64,000 nt of DNA from Neorhizobium galegae bv. officinalis (GTDB taxonomy: Bacteria; Pseudomonadota; Alphaproteobacteria; Rhizobiales; Rhizobiaceae). Where the stretch lies: positions 372,001 through 436,000 of the forward strand of contig CCRI01000001.1 in NCBI GenBank assembly GCA_000985875.1, written 5' to 3'. The notes beneath the pieces were generated by a model, which saw only the letters and a program-made list of their open reading frames with translations, searched no databases and was not told the DNA's origin. The translations under genes and the position numbers were made by a program. Numbering within the stretch: position 1 is the first letter of the stretch; the number at the start of each line of letters is the position of its first letter. Of the stretch, positions 37,008-45,138 are shown one piece after another.

Positions 37008-37365
37008 GATCCCATCGGCCTTAGTGCAATCGCCGGGCTTGCCGAAGTCACCGGAAGGCGACCCGGTGTTTCCGGAACCCTGGGCCGCGGAAGCCTTCGC
37101 GATGACCGTGCACCTGCACGAGCGCGGCCTGTTCAGTTGGAGCGAATGGGCCGAAGCGCTTTCAGGCGAAGTGCACAAGCCTGGCAGAGCGGATGACGGC
37201 AGCGACTATTTCGACTGCTGGGTGGCGGCACTCTCCGGCCTGCTGGTGGGTAAGGGCGTCGCGGACGGCGAGACGATCCTCAAGCTGCAGCAGAGCTGGC
37301 AGCGGGCCGCCGAGGCGACGCCGCATGGCCGTCCGATCGAGCTGGCCAACGATCCGCTGCGGTAG
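36994..37365 (+). CDS. Nitrile hydratase accessory protein (activator, P14K/beta-homologue)
   Basis: A 123-residue protein resembling the N-terminal half of the beta subunit: FPEPWAAEAFAMTVHLHERGLFSWSEWAEAL, then YFDCWVAALSGLLVGKGV. Such activators help load cobalt and oxidise the alpha-subunit cysteines by subunit swapping. A TTG start at 36994 has GGGAGG at ideal spacing and overlaps the end of nthB; an ATG at 36976 is the alternative and adds six residues. No amidase gene follows to process the amide. Confidence 0.88.
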   Translation: MSACEIPSALVQSPGLPKSPEGDPVFPEPWAAEAFAMTVHLHERGLFSWSEWAEALSGEVHKPGRADDGSDYFDCWVAALSGLLVGKGVADGETILKLQQSWQRAAEATPHGRPIELANDPLR

Positions 37366-37418
37366 GGAGATTCGGAGCAGACAGGTGTCAGAGGGGCTTT
37401 CGAAAGGCTCCTTCGCGG

Positions 37419-38204
37419 TCACGAAGGAAACTGCCGGTAACATTCCTCGGCGATCCGGCGCAGCATGTCGCGGGAGATTTCGCCGGTGACGGCGTATCCG
37501 AGCTCGCCATCGATCCAGTAGAAGGTCTCGACGGTGTCGGCAGAGGCGAACCGAAAACTGGTCGTGCGGTTTTCCTTGTTGCGGCCGACGAGCACGGTCA
37601 GGCGCTGGCCCGTCTGGTCCTCGTACATGAACAGGGCGCCCGGCTTGCCACCAACCGGCAGGAGGCGGCCGCCGACCAGCTTGAAGCCTTGTCCCTGCAG
37701 GTTCGGAACCTTGAGATTGGCGATCGACAGCCGCTTGCCGAGCCAGTTGGCGAGATGCGTTTCCTCGTTGGCGAAGACTTCGACCGGGTGGCGCACCTCG
37801 CTTGCATAAACGAGGAACGCGTTGCGGGCTTCGCGAGGCAGGATTTCGGTATAGGCAAGCTGGATATCCGGGCGCTCGAACAGAACCGGACCATAATGGC
37901 CACCGAGCACGCCGGCCGCGAAGATCACGACCGCTGCGGCTGCCAGCGCGAAGCGGCGGGACGGTCGGGTATTGGTGCGCGCCAGACCACCCGTGAGAAG
38001 CTGGATATCGGTGGGTTTCGATCTTTCATGACCGGCGAAGGCGGCGCGCAATGCGTCGTTCTGCTCCTTCCAGTCAGCCACCATCTGTGCGGCGTCCGGG
38101 TTTTCGGCCAGAAAATCCTGCACGCGAGCGCGGTCGGCCTCGTCGAGGAATCCGTCGGCATAGGCGTGCAGTTCCGCGTCGGTTACGGATCTGGCTTCGG
38201 TCAT
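37419..38204 (-). CDS. Transmembrane anti-sigma factor
   Basis: A 261-residue inner-membrane protein. The N-terminal cytoplasmic domain (DAELHAYADGFLDEADRARVQDFLAENPD) is the ASD-like helical unit that sequesters ECF sigma factors; it lacks the zinc H-x3-C-x2-C set. One membrane segment (FALAAAAVVIFAAGVLGG, about 85-102) leads to a periplasmic domain rich in beta-strands. The ATG overlaps the sigma stop (ATGA). It is presumed to hold the sigma factor until an unknown envelope signal arrives. Confidence 0.88.
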   Translation of the reverse strand: MTEARSVTDAELHAYADGFLDEADRARVQDFLAENPDAAQMVADWKEQNDALRAAFAGHERSKPTDIQLLTGGLARTNTRPSRRFALAAAAVVIFAAGVLGGHYGPVLFERPDIQLAYTEILPREARNAFLVYASEVRHPVEVFANEETHLANWLGKRLSIANLKVPNLQGQGFKLVGGRLLPVGGKPGALFMYEDQTGQRLTVLVGRNKENRTTSFRFASADTVETFYWIDGELGYAVTGEISRDMLRRIAEECYRQFPS

Positions 38205-38761
38205 CGTGGTCTCCGCAATGGTATGACGTTTTCCTCCCGCATTTTTTCCCGCAATGCCTGGCGCGCCCGAGACAGGCGCGACATCACCGTGCCGACCGGA
38301 ATATCCAGCATGTCGGCGACTTCCTGATAGGCGTAACCCTCGATGACGACCAGCATCAGCACGGCGCGCGCCTCCTTCGGCAGCGTCTCCAGCGCCTCCA
38401 CGAGACGGTTCTTTTCCAGCGGATCGTCGGCACCGGTGCCTGCAGCCAAGCTCTCGGCCTCCTCCATGCCGACAGACGGGCGCCGCGCCACCGAGCGCCG
38501 GGCGTTGAGGTGAAGATTGGTCATGATCCTGTAGGTCCAGGACTTGAAATTCGCGCCGCGCCACTGGCCGCGGCTGACCAGCGCCTTTTCGACGCAATCC
38601 TGCAACAGGTCCTCGCTCTCCGTGTCCGAGCGCGTCAGGCTGCGCGAATAGCGCCTGAGCGAGGGCAAGAGGGCGAGGATCTGTGCCTCGAAGGAAAGCG
38701 GCCCGGGAGCCTGTGCCTCGCGCGCCGTTCCGGAGGTGGATTGATCAGGGTTTTGCGACAT
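38201..38761 (-). CDS. ECF-type RNA polymerase sigma factor
   Basis: A 186-residue sigma-70 of group 4. Region 2 includes ILALLPSLRRYSRSLTRSDTESEDLLQDCVEKAL and FKSWTYRIMTNLHLN (-10 recognition); region 4 has LPKEARAVLMLVVIEGYAYQEVADMLDIPVGTVMSRLSRAR, a clear helix-turn-helix for the -35. The linker between is short and acidic. Its start lies 17 bp inside the preceding secreted-protein gene, and its stop overlaps the anti-sigma gene, so all three are probably one transcript. Confidence 0.93.
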   Translation of the reverse strand: MSQNPDQSTSGTAREAQAPGPLSFEAQILALLPSLRRYSRSLTRSDTESEDLLQDCVEKALVSRGQWRGANFKSWTYRIMTNLHLNARRSVARRPSVGMEEAESLAAGTGADDPLEKNRLVEALETLPKEARAVLMLVVIEGYAYQEVADMLDIPVGTVMSRLSRARQALREKMREENVIPLRRPR

Positions 38762-39122
38762 CCCACACGCCGTTCACGCCGTCACCGGTGGTGTCGCCTT
38801 CCTTGGTGTCCTTGACCCAGTAATAGAGCGGCATGCCATCCTTCGCCCACTGCTTGGCCCCGTCCTTGCGGGTGACGATGGAGTATGCACCATCGGCCTT
38901 CGCATCGGAAGCGGCCATGACCGGCGGCCAGTTGGTGGCGCACTTGTCGTAGCAGTTGGAGGTGCCGGGCTTGTCGTTCTTGAAGGTGTAGAGCGTCATA
39001 CCCTTTTCGCCGGCAAGGACGTCGCCCTTGGTGGAGGTCTTGACGGTCTTGAACGGGCCGGCGGCAAAGGCCACCGAGGTCAGCGCTGCGAGCGCGAAAG
39101 GCACGAGAATGAAGGTTTTCAT
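38745..39122 (-). CDS. Secreted COG4315 protein (Lipoprotein_15-type repeats)
   Basis: A 125-residue exported protein with a signal peptide (MKTFILVPFALAALTSVAFA). Two copies of the Lipoprotein_15-type repeat are visible, each with a G-M-x-LY motif: EKGMTLYTFKND and KDGMPLYYWVKDT. CYDKCATNWPPVMA contains the conserved paired cysteines. There is no lipobox, so it is probably a soluble periplasmic protein. Family function is unknown. Its 3' end overlaps the ECF sigma gene by 17 bp, and a candidate ECF promoter lies directly upstream, so it is probably the sigma factor's own target. Confidence 0.88.
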   Translation of the reverse strand: MKTFILVPFALAALTSVAFAAGPFKTVKTSTKGDVLAGEKGMTLYTFKNDKPGTSNCYDKCATNWPPVMAASDAKADGAYSIVTRKDGAKQWAKDGMPLYYWVKDTKEGDTTGDGVNGVWDVAKP

Positions 39123-39169
39123 GGGCTGTCTCCCTGGTTGATGGCGGCCTCACATCGGCCACATAAGTC

Positions 39170-39198
39170 AAGACACCGGGAGTGGCGGATTTATTCCC
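39170..39198 (-). promoter_or_regulatory. Candidate ECF sigma promoter of the COG4315-sigma-anti-sigma operon
   Basis: On the minus strand GGGAATAAA (39198-39190) is followed after 15 bp by GTCTT (39174-39170), about 48 bp before the secreted-protein start. The GGAA-rich -35 and GTC-type -10 differ from the housekeeping pattern and would fit autoregulation by the ECF sigma. Confidence 0.5.
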
Positions 39199-39250
39199 TC
39201 GGCGGGCAAAGATTTTTGGAGATGATGATGCTTATCTCTTGATCCGGGCA

Positions 39251-39730
39251 TCAGAACAGCTGGATGTCCGGCTTCGTCAGCATCAGCCAGAAGATGGCGA
39301 TGACGGCGAAGAAGGCCGGGAAACCGCAGGCGAACCAGATCCGATAGAGCCGGTACCATTCCGGCGGCAGCGGCGCGGAATCTTCGCAGGCAATGCGGGC
39401 GATGTCGCGCAGCTTGATCTGGATCCAGACGACCGGCAGCCAGAACAGTCCCGTCACCACGTAGAGAATGAGCGACAGGGCGACCCAGCCATCCGTCAGC
39501 GACCAGCCGATGCTCCTTGCCAGCAGGTAACCGGTGACCGGCTGCAGGACGACGGCCGTGGCGGTGAATACGGTATCGGCCAGCACGACCGTGCCGGCGG
39601 TGTGGGCGATCAGTTTCGGATCCTCGGTCCGCCGGGCGACGACCATGAAAAAGGCGATGCCGGCGCCGGTTCCGAGCAGCACCGTGGCGCCGATCACGTG
39701 CAGGAGCCGCAACAGGCTTTCGGCATCCAT
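39251..39730 (-). CDS. DUF2269 family membrane protein
   Basis: A 159-residue integral membrane protein with four hydrophobic helices. The first carries LLRLLHVIGATVLLGTGAGIAFFM, with the conserved histidine of DUF2269 proteins; PVTGYLLARSIGWSLTDGWVALSL and the closing FFAVIAIFWLMLTKPD follow. Function is unknown. The start overlaps the stop of the upstream SDR-DoxX gene by one base (TGATG), so the two are translationally linked. Confidence 0.85.
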   Translation of the reverse strand: MDAESLLRLLHVIGATVLLGTGAGIAFFMVVARRTEDPKLIAHTAGTVVLADTVFTATAVVLQPVTGYLLARSIGWSLTDGWVALSLILYVVTGLFWLPVVWIQIKLRDIARIACEDSAPLPPEWYRLYRIWFACGFPAFFAVIAIFWLMLTKPDIQLF

Positions 39731-41010
39731 CAGCGTTCGTCCAGAATGGCGAGGGAAACGAGGGTGAGGGCGATCGAGGGCAGGACCTTTACGAAGACCC
39801 CAAGCGGATCGAGCCAGAGCTGCGGTTCCAGGAGCGTGCCGCCGGCCAGATAGGCGAGGCTGGTGAGGATCATCCCGAGCATCGCCTTGCGGGCATGGGG
39901 ACGGACGAGGACGGCAGACCCGAGCAGGATGTCGAGGAGACATGTCGCGACGGTTATCGCCATGGCGAAGGAACCGGGGACGATGGGCGGAAATTGGGCT
40001 GCCGCGGCGCGGACGTCGATGAGCGGGATCAGGCCGGACAGCAGCCAGAACAGCGATAGCGTGAGAATGATTGCGGGTTTCAGGAGATAGAGCCGCGCGA
40101 ACCAGAGATCCTGGACGCCGCTCGGATGGGCGGCGAGGGTCTCTGCCGCATTTGCCAGGACGAGGCCGGGCGGTTTCGGCCTCAGGCTCCTGACGCCTTC
40201 CGACATCACCGTCATCGCCGTCGAGCGAAGCGGCGAACGCCAACCTAGTCGCCCCGCAATGTCGGCCGCCCAGGTGACGGGTTTCGCAATGGCTGCCGGC
40301 AATGCAATGACGGTGGCTGCAGGCAGGCCGAGCCAGGTGCGGTGAAGCCCTACGAGGTCAGACAAGGTCAGGGTCTTGTCGGCGGCAAGATCGAGATCGC
40401 TGCCGGCTGGAATAGAGCCCTCGACCGCAAGGGCAACCGCGGTCGCAACATCGTCGAGCGAGACTGTTTCGACCGGGCTTTCGGCATGGTTGAGCGGCAG
40501 CGGGCCGGGAAAGCTTGCGAGCGCCCGGAGAAGCGCCGTGCCGCCGTGGGCATTGCGGCCAATCACAAGCGCCGGCCGCAGGATGACGAAGGGGAGGCCG
40601 CTTGTCCTGAGCGCCTCGTCGGCACGACGTTTGGTGGCGAGGAAGGGCAGGTTGGCGGCTGCGCCATCCGTGCGGGCGGAGATCTGCACGATACGTCTGC
40701 CGCCGAGCGCCCGTGCCGCCTCATAGAGCGACAGCATGGCCTTTTCCTGGGTGGCCGCAAGATCATCGGAAAGACCGTCCTGCAGCGCGCCGGCGCAATT
40801 GACGACGACATCCTGGTCCTCGATCAGAGGACGCCAGGCGGCGGCAGTCAGTTGTGCGAGATCGGCCTTTATCCACTCGCCCGCGGGCCATTTCAAACGG
40901 GCTCTGTCCGGGTCTCGCCCGAGGCCGGTTATCCGATGGCCGTCGGCGGCAAGCCTTTGCAGGATCGCCGACCCGATAAAGCCGGTTGCGCCGAGAATCA
41001 GGATCTTCAT
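39730..41010 (-). CDS. NAD(P)-binding SDR protein fused to a DoxX-like membrane domain
   Basis: A 426-residue two-domain protein. Residues 1-290 form an atypical short-chain dehydrogenase (MKILILGATGFIGSAI; complex-I 39-kDa/NmrA-like) with no canonical Y-x3-K. Residues 300-426 contain four membrane helices of DoxX-like type (PAIILTLSLFWLLSGLIPLID, ITVATCLLDILLGSAVLV). The same fusion occurs in other alphaproteobacteria; its role is unsettled. Coupling to a DUF2269 gene suggests a membrane redox complex. The ATG at 41010 starts the Rossmann fold directly; the upstream extension is not protein-like. Confidence 0.87.
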   Translation of the reverse strand: MKILILGATGFIGSAILQRLAADGHRITGLGRDPDRARLKWPAGEWIKADLAQLTAAAWRPLIEDQDVVVNCAGALQDGLSDDLAATQEKAMLSLYEAARALGGRRIVQISARTDGAAANLPFLATKRRADEALRTSGLPFVILRPALVIGRNAHGGTALLRALASFPGPLPLNHAESPVETVSLDDVATAVALAVEGSIPAGSDLDLAADKTLTLSDLVGLHRTWLGLPAATVIALPAAIAKPVTWAADIAGRLGWRSPLRSTAMTVMSEGVRSLRPKPPGLVLANAAETLAAHPSGVQDLWFARLYLLKPAIILTLSLFWLLSGLIPLIDVRAAAAQFPPIVPGSFAMAITVATCLLDILLGSAVLVRPHARKAMLGMILTSLAYLAGGTLLEPQLWLDPLGVFVKVLPSIALTLVSLAILDER

Positions 41011-41191
41011 GCCGCGATCATAGGGGGCGACGATGAAAACTGAACAGCGGCAATCCCTCCCGGTCGGATGGACGGAGAGAAAGGTTGTCGCCGTCCTGCG
41101 GAGGGCCGGCAACGGCGCTCATCCCTGCCTTTGATTCATCTTTCGTTCTTTTTCGGTTGCGCTTGGCCGCAGAATCCTGCCAAGTCCCGCC

Positions 41192-42316
41192 ATGCAATTT
41201 GCGCCGCAACAGGACGAGGCCCTCAAGGCCGTTTCACAATGGCTGAAAGAGGGCCGCAGCCAGGTCTTCCGGCTGTTCGGTTATGCGGGCACCGGCAAGA
41301 CCACGCTTGCCAAACATTTCGCCGAGAATGTCGATGGCGAGGTGCTGTTTGCGGCCTTCACCGGTAAGGCGGCGCAGGTTCTTCGCTCGCGCGGGGCGCG
41401 CAACGCCAAGACGATCCATTCGCTGATCTACCGGCCGCGCGGCGAGGAGGCGGTCGAGGACGATGCCGGAAAGACTTCGATCTCACCGATGTTCTCGATC
41501 AACCGCCAGAGCCCGGTTGCCAAGGCAGCGCTTATCATCATCGACGAATGCTCGATGGTGGACGAGGCGCTCGGCAAGGACCTGATGAGTTTCGGCACCC
41601 CGATCCTGGTGCTCGGCGATCCCGGCCAGCTGCCGCCGGTAACCGGCGGTGGCTTCTTCACCGAACAGGAGCCGGATTACCTGTTGACGGATATCCACCG
41701 CCAGGCGCGCGACAACCCGATCATCCAGCTCGCGATGAACGTGCGTGAGGGCAAGGAGATCATGTATGGCGACTACGGTACCGCCAAGGTGATCTCCCGC
41801 AACGAGGTGACGCAGCCGCTGGTAATGGAGGCGGACCAGGTTCTGGTCGGCACCAACAAGACCCGCAAGCGCTACAATCAGCGGCTCCGGGAACTGAAAG
41901 GTTTTACCGCCGATTATCCGCAATCCGGCGACAAGCTGGTCTGCCTCAGGAACGATCCGGCCAAGGGCTTGCTTAACGGTTCGCTCTGGCAGGTGATGAG
42001 TTCGTCGCGCGAAACGGTGAAGCCCGGCATCAACCTGATGATCCGGCCGGAAGACGACGACATGGATCGCGGCGCGGCCAAGATCAAGCTCCTCAAACAG
42101 GCATTCGAAGAACAGGAAGGCGAAATCCCCTGGGCGACCCGCAAGCGCTATGACGAGTTCGACTATGGCTACGCGCTGACCGTCCACAAGGCTCAAGGGT
42201 CGCAGTGGAACAATGTCGTGCTGTTCGATGAAAGCTGGGCGTTTCGCGACAGCCGGGAGCGCTGGCTTTATACGGCTATCACGCGCGCGGCCGAGACGCT
42301 GACCATCGTTCGATAA
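41192..42316 (+). CDS. Compact RecD/Dda-like superfamily 1B DNA helicase
   Basis: A 374-residue helicase containing the full motif set in a short chain: Q-motif FAPQQDEAL, Walker A GYAGTGKTT (about 29-37), TIHSLIY (Ia), IIIDECSMVD (II, about 114-123), GDPGQLPPV (III), DIHRQAR (IV), YGYALTVHKAQGSQW (V, about 331-345) and LYTAITRA (VI). It lacks the N-terminal domains of RecD and the extended RecD2 region, resembling phage Dda-type 5'-3' helicases. No nuclease or recBC gene is nearby. It is a single gene with a plain intergenic region upstream. Confidence 0.9.
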   Translation: MQFAPQQDEALKAVSQWLKEGRSQVFRLFGYAGTGKTTLAKHFAENVDGEVLFAAFTGKAAQVLRSRGARNAKTIHSLIYRPRGEEAVEDDAGKTSISPMFSINRQSPVAKAALIIIDECSMVDEALGKDLMSFGTPILVLGDPGQLPPVTGGGFFTEQEPDYLLTDIHRQARDNPIIQLAMNVREGKEIMYGDYGTAKVISRNEVTQPLVMEADQVLVGTNKTRKRYNQRLRELKGFTADYPQSGDKLVCLRNDPAKGLLNGSLWQVMSSSRETVKPGINLMIRPEDDDMDRGAAKIKLLKQAFEEQEGEIPWATRKRYDEFDYGYALTVHKAQGSQWNNVVLFDESWAFRDSRERWLYTAITRAAETLTIVR

Positions 42317-42348
42317 GAGTTAGCTTCCGCTGAAAGCTCGTCGGCCGA

Positions 42349-43038
42349 TCAATTCGGCACGAAACCGAGCAGCATCGCCTTGGCGACGGCCTGAAAGCGG
42401 TTGGTGGCCTGGAATTTCTGGATGATGTCATCCTCCATCCGGCGCAGGTCCTCGAATTCGAGGTTAAGCGCGCGAGCAAGCCGCGGCGCCGAATAACCTT
42501 CGGCCATCAGCCCCAGGCACTGTTTCTCGATGTCGCTCAGGACCAGGGACATCGGCTTGGGCGTAACAACCGCCTGGCTTTCCTCCTCGGCAACCAGCAG
42601 GCTTTCGATCTGCTGCATCTGCCGGCGGATGTTGGAAATGTCGGCGGTGAGCTCCCGCTTGCGCCGCGCCAGCATGTCGTGGAACATCTCGTCCGCTTCC
42701 GCCTCCGAGGTCGCTGCGGCAAGCTCTTCTATCAGTTCCTGGATAACCGCAACCGGAATGCCGATTTCGCGGCAGGCATTGATGACCGCCATGCGATGGA
42801 TCTGGACCCTGTCATAGACCCGCATGCTGCCGGAGCGGCGAGCGGTGATCAGGCCCTTTTCCTCGTAGAAGTGAAGAGTGCGATGGGTGACGCCAAAGAG
42901 ATCCGCCATTTCGGCGATCGCCACCGGCTGGGTGGGCATTTCAAAAGGCAGTGAGACCTGGGGGAGATAAGGGAAATTTCGGGCTGCTCCCGCAAGGGGC
43001 GCACCGTCGGTCATGGCCTGCATGATATCGCTCTGCAT
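42349..43038 (-). CDS. MerR family regulator with LuxR-like C-terminal helix-turn-helix
   Basis: A 229-residue protein. The MerR winged-helix domain runs at about 38-105 (IAEMADLFGVTHRTLHFYEEKGLI, YDRVQIHRMAVINACREIG). A coiled coil (about 110-150) replaces the usual effector part and contains no metal-binding cysteines. Residues 163-229 then follow the GerE/LuxR pattern (LVLSDIEKQCLGLMAEGYSAPRLARAL ... FQATNRFQAVAKAMLLGFV), but the recognition helix is altered. The target is unknown; it is divergent from pdxJ. The ATG at 43038 is the first of several; an ATG at 43020 is also possible. Confidence 0.85.
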   Translation of the reverse strand: MQSDIMQAMTDGAPLAGAARNFPYLPQVSLPFEMPTQPVAIAEMADLFGVTHRTLHFYEEKGLITARRSGSMRVYDRVQIHRMAVINACREIGIPVAVIQELIEELAAATSEAEADEMFHDMLARRKRELTADISNIRRQMQQIESLLVAEEESQAVVTPKPMSLVLSDIEKQCLGLMAEGYSAPRLARALNLEFEDLRRMEDDIIQKFQATNRFQAVAKAMLLGFVPN

Positions 43039-43379
43039 CGAGTTCCCTTGCGCCTGCGTTTTGGCGTCGCGGTCAGATGTGCATCTACAGGTTGCGACCT
43101 TGCGTCGAACCTCCTGGATGGAACCTCGGTACTGAAAATGCGGACCCGATTAAAATGGATGGCAGAATTCGCTGTTCAAACCGTATTCCGCCGCTTTTTG
43201 GCCTGCTCAGCGAACTCTGTTAGTTATAGATTAGCTAAAACTTTAGGAAATGGTAGCCCCGGTTCCTCGTGAATTCTCGTCCATCAAAACTCTTTATAAG
43301 TGCAATTTCCCAAACCTAGTGGCATTGCGAAGGCGCTTGGCCTAAAAGCGGATCGATTTCTCAAAGACCGGGTATTGCC
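43039..43379. other. Intergenic region between the MerR-type gene and pdxJ
   Basis: A 341-bp divergent promoter region with a marked AT-rich part (about 43215-43310, including TTAGTTATAGATTAGCTAAAAC). No ORF or RNA was recognised. It may hold binding sites for the adjacent regulator. Confidence 0.5.
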
Positions 43380-44132
43380 ATGCCGACCAAGCTTTCCGTG
43401 AACCTCAATGCCGTCGCCATGCTGCGCAACCGCCGCGATCTTCCCTGGCCGAGCGTCGAGGGGCTGGGGCGCATCGCGCTCCAGGCGGGCGCCGCCGGCC
43501 TGACGGTGCATCCGCGCCCCGACCAGCGCCATATCCGCTTCACCGACCTGCCGGTTCTCAGGGCGCTGATCGACGACGAGTTTCCAGCGGCCGAGTTCAA
43601 TATCGAGGGATATCCGAGCGAGGATTTCCTGGCGCTCTGCGAAGCGACCCAGCCGGAACAGGTGACGCTGGTGCCGGACGACCCGACCCAGGCAACCTCC
43701 GACCATGGGTTCGATTTCCGTGCCACCCACGAGATGTTGAAACCGATCGTGGCGCGGCTCAAGAAGGGCGGCATGCGGGTGTCGCTGTTTGCCGATGGCG
43801 ACGGCGATGTCGAGGCGGTCAAGCTCGCAAGGGCGACGGGCGCCGACCGTATCGAACTCTATACCGGTCCTTACGGCGGCTGTTTCGACAATCCGGCGCT
43901 TGGCGCCGAACTGCTTGAAAAGCTGGGGCGGACTGCGGATGCGGCGCTTGCCGAAGGACTCGGCGTCAATGGCGGCCACGACCTGACGGTCGCCAACCTG
44001 CCGGCATTGGTGAAGCGCATCCCGAAGATGGCAGAAGTCTCGATCGGCCACGGCCTGACGGCGGATGCGCTGGAATACGGCATGGCGGAAACCGTGCGCC
44101 GCTTTCGCCGCGCCTGCGGACAGACGGTCTAG
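43380..44132 (+). CDS. pdxJ: Pyridoxine 5'-phosphate synthase
   Basis: A 250-residue TIM-barrel enzyme that condenses deoxyxylulose 5-phosphate with aminoacetone phosphate to form vitamin B6. Signatures are [28 protein letters not shown] (active-site His-Pro-Arg), [25 protein letters not shown], and [14 protein letters not shown] with [13 protein letters not shown] for phosphate binding. The final TAG shares bases with the stop of the convergent gene (CTAG). Confidence 0.96.
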   Translation: MPTKLSVNLNAVAMLRNRRDLPWPSVEGLGRIALQAGAAGLTVHPRPDQRHIRFTDLPVLRALIDDEFPAAEFNIEGYPSEDFLALCEATQPEQVTLVPDDPTQATSDHGFDFRATHEMLKPIVARLKKGGMRVSLFADGDGDVEAVKLARATGADRIELYTGPYGGCFDNPALGAELLEKLGRTADAALAEGLGVNGGHDLTVANLPALVKRIPKMAEVSIGHGLTADALEYGMAETVRRFRRACGQTV

Positions 44133-45079
44133 TTCGACGACGAAAGCTTCGCCTCGCAGAGTTCCAGCTCCCAGGTCTGGCCGTTGCATTCCGGTCCGAA
44201 CAGGCTGTGTTTTTCCTCTGCGACGAGCTTGAAGCCAGCCGTCTCGTAGATGCGGATTGCGGCCGTCAGGCAGTCATTGGTCCAGAGCGACAGCTTCTTA
44301 TAACCGGCGAGGGTCGAGAACTTGATGCATTGCTCGACCAGTGTCCGGCCGAGACCGAGGCCGCGGGCGGCGGGGTCGAGATAGAGGAGGCGCAGCTTGG
44401 CTGTGTCGCCGCCGCCGTCGGCCACGACCACCGAACCGACCCGTTTGCCGTCGCGTTCGGCGATCCAGCAGCGCTCCCGTTCCGGGTTGAAGTTGGCGAT
44501 GAACCTGCCGGCGACCTCGGCGACCAGCCCTTCGAACTTGTCGTCCCAGCCGTATTCCCGCGCATAAGCGACCGCCTGGGCTTCGATGAGCCAGCCCATG
44601 TCGCCGATCCGGTGCGGACGGATGACGACCGGTGGCGAGGGGGCGGCCGATTGCGGATCGAGAATGGTGCGGATCGCCTGCATGGAGCCGACCAGCTTTT
44701 CATGCCCCATCGCGTCTACCTCCCTGAGATCATTGGCGATCTGCTGGCGGGAGCGTTCGCCGAGCGTCTCGTATTCGGCTTGTCCCTTGTTGGTGACAAC
44801 AAGGATCTGGCTGCGCTTGTCGTCGGGATCCGGCTCGCTGTCGATGAAGCCCGCTTCACGGAATTTCTTCAGCAGCCGGCTCAGATAGGCGGGATCGAGG
44901 CCGAGATCGCGGTTGAGTTCGGTCGCCGAAACCCGTTTGCGGGCGCCCATCTCGTAGAGGATCCGCGCCTCGGTCAGCGTGTAGTCGGTGTCGAGATAGC
45001 CCCTGGCGAGAATGCCAAGCTTGTTGGTGTAAAAACGGTTGAAGGCGCGGACGGCGTCGAGAACGGCAGGATCAGTCAT
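44129..45079 (-). CDS. MarR-type regulator fused to a GNAT acetyltransferase
   Basis: A 316-residue bifunctional protein. Residues 1-145 form a MarR winged helix ([52 protein letters not shown]). Residues 160-316 form a GNAT domain with the acetyl-CoA loop [15 protein letters not shown] (about 247-261) and [19 protein letters not shown]. MarR-GNAT fusions are a known class whose substrates are mostly undefined. AAGGAG precedes the ATG at 45079. It is 59 bp downstream of the racemase gene on the same strand. Confidence 0.9.
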   Translation of the reverse strand: MTDPAVLDAVRAFNRFYTNKLGILARGYLDTDYTLTEARILYEMGARKRVSATELNRDLGLDPAYLSRLLKKFREAGFIDSEPDPDDKRSQILVVTNKGQAEYETLGERSRQQIANDLREVDAMGHEKLVGSMQAIRTILDPQSAAPSPPVVIRPHRIGDMGWLIEAQAVAYAREYGWDDKFEGLVAEVAGRFIANFNPERERCWIAERDGKRVGSVVVADGGGDTAKLRLLYLDPAARGLGLGRTLVEQCIKFSTLAGYKKLSLWTNDCLTAAIRIYETAGFKLVAEEKHSLFGPECNGQTWELELCEAKLSSSN

Positions 45080-45138
45080 CGGCAGAATCTCCTTTATGAA
45101 GATTCTGTCCAATATTTACTTGACTGAGTCAATCAAAC

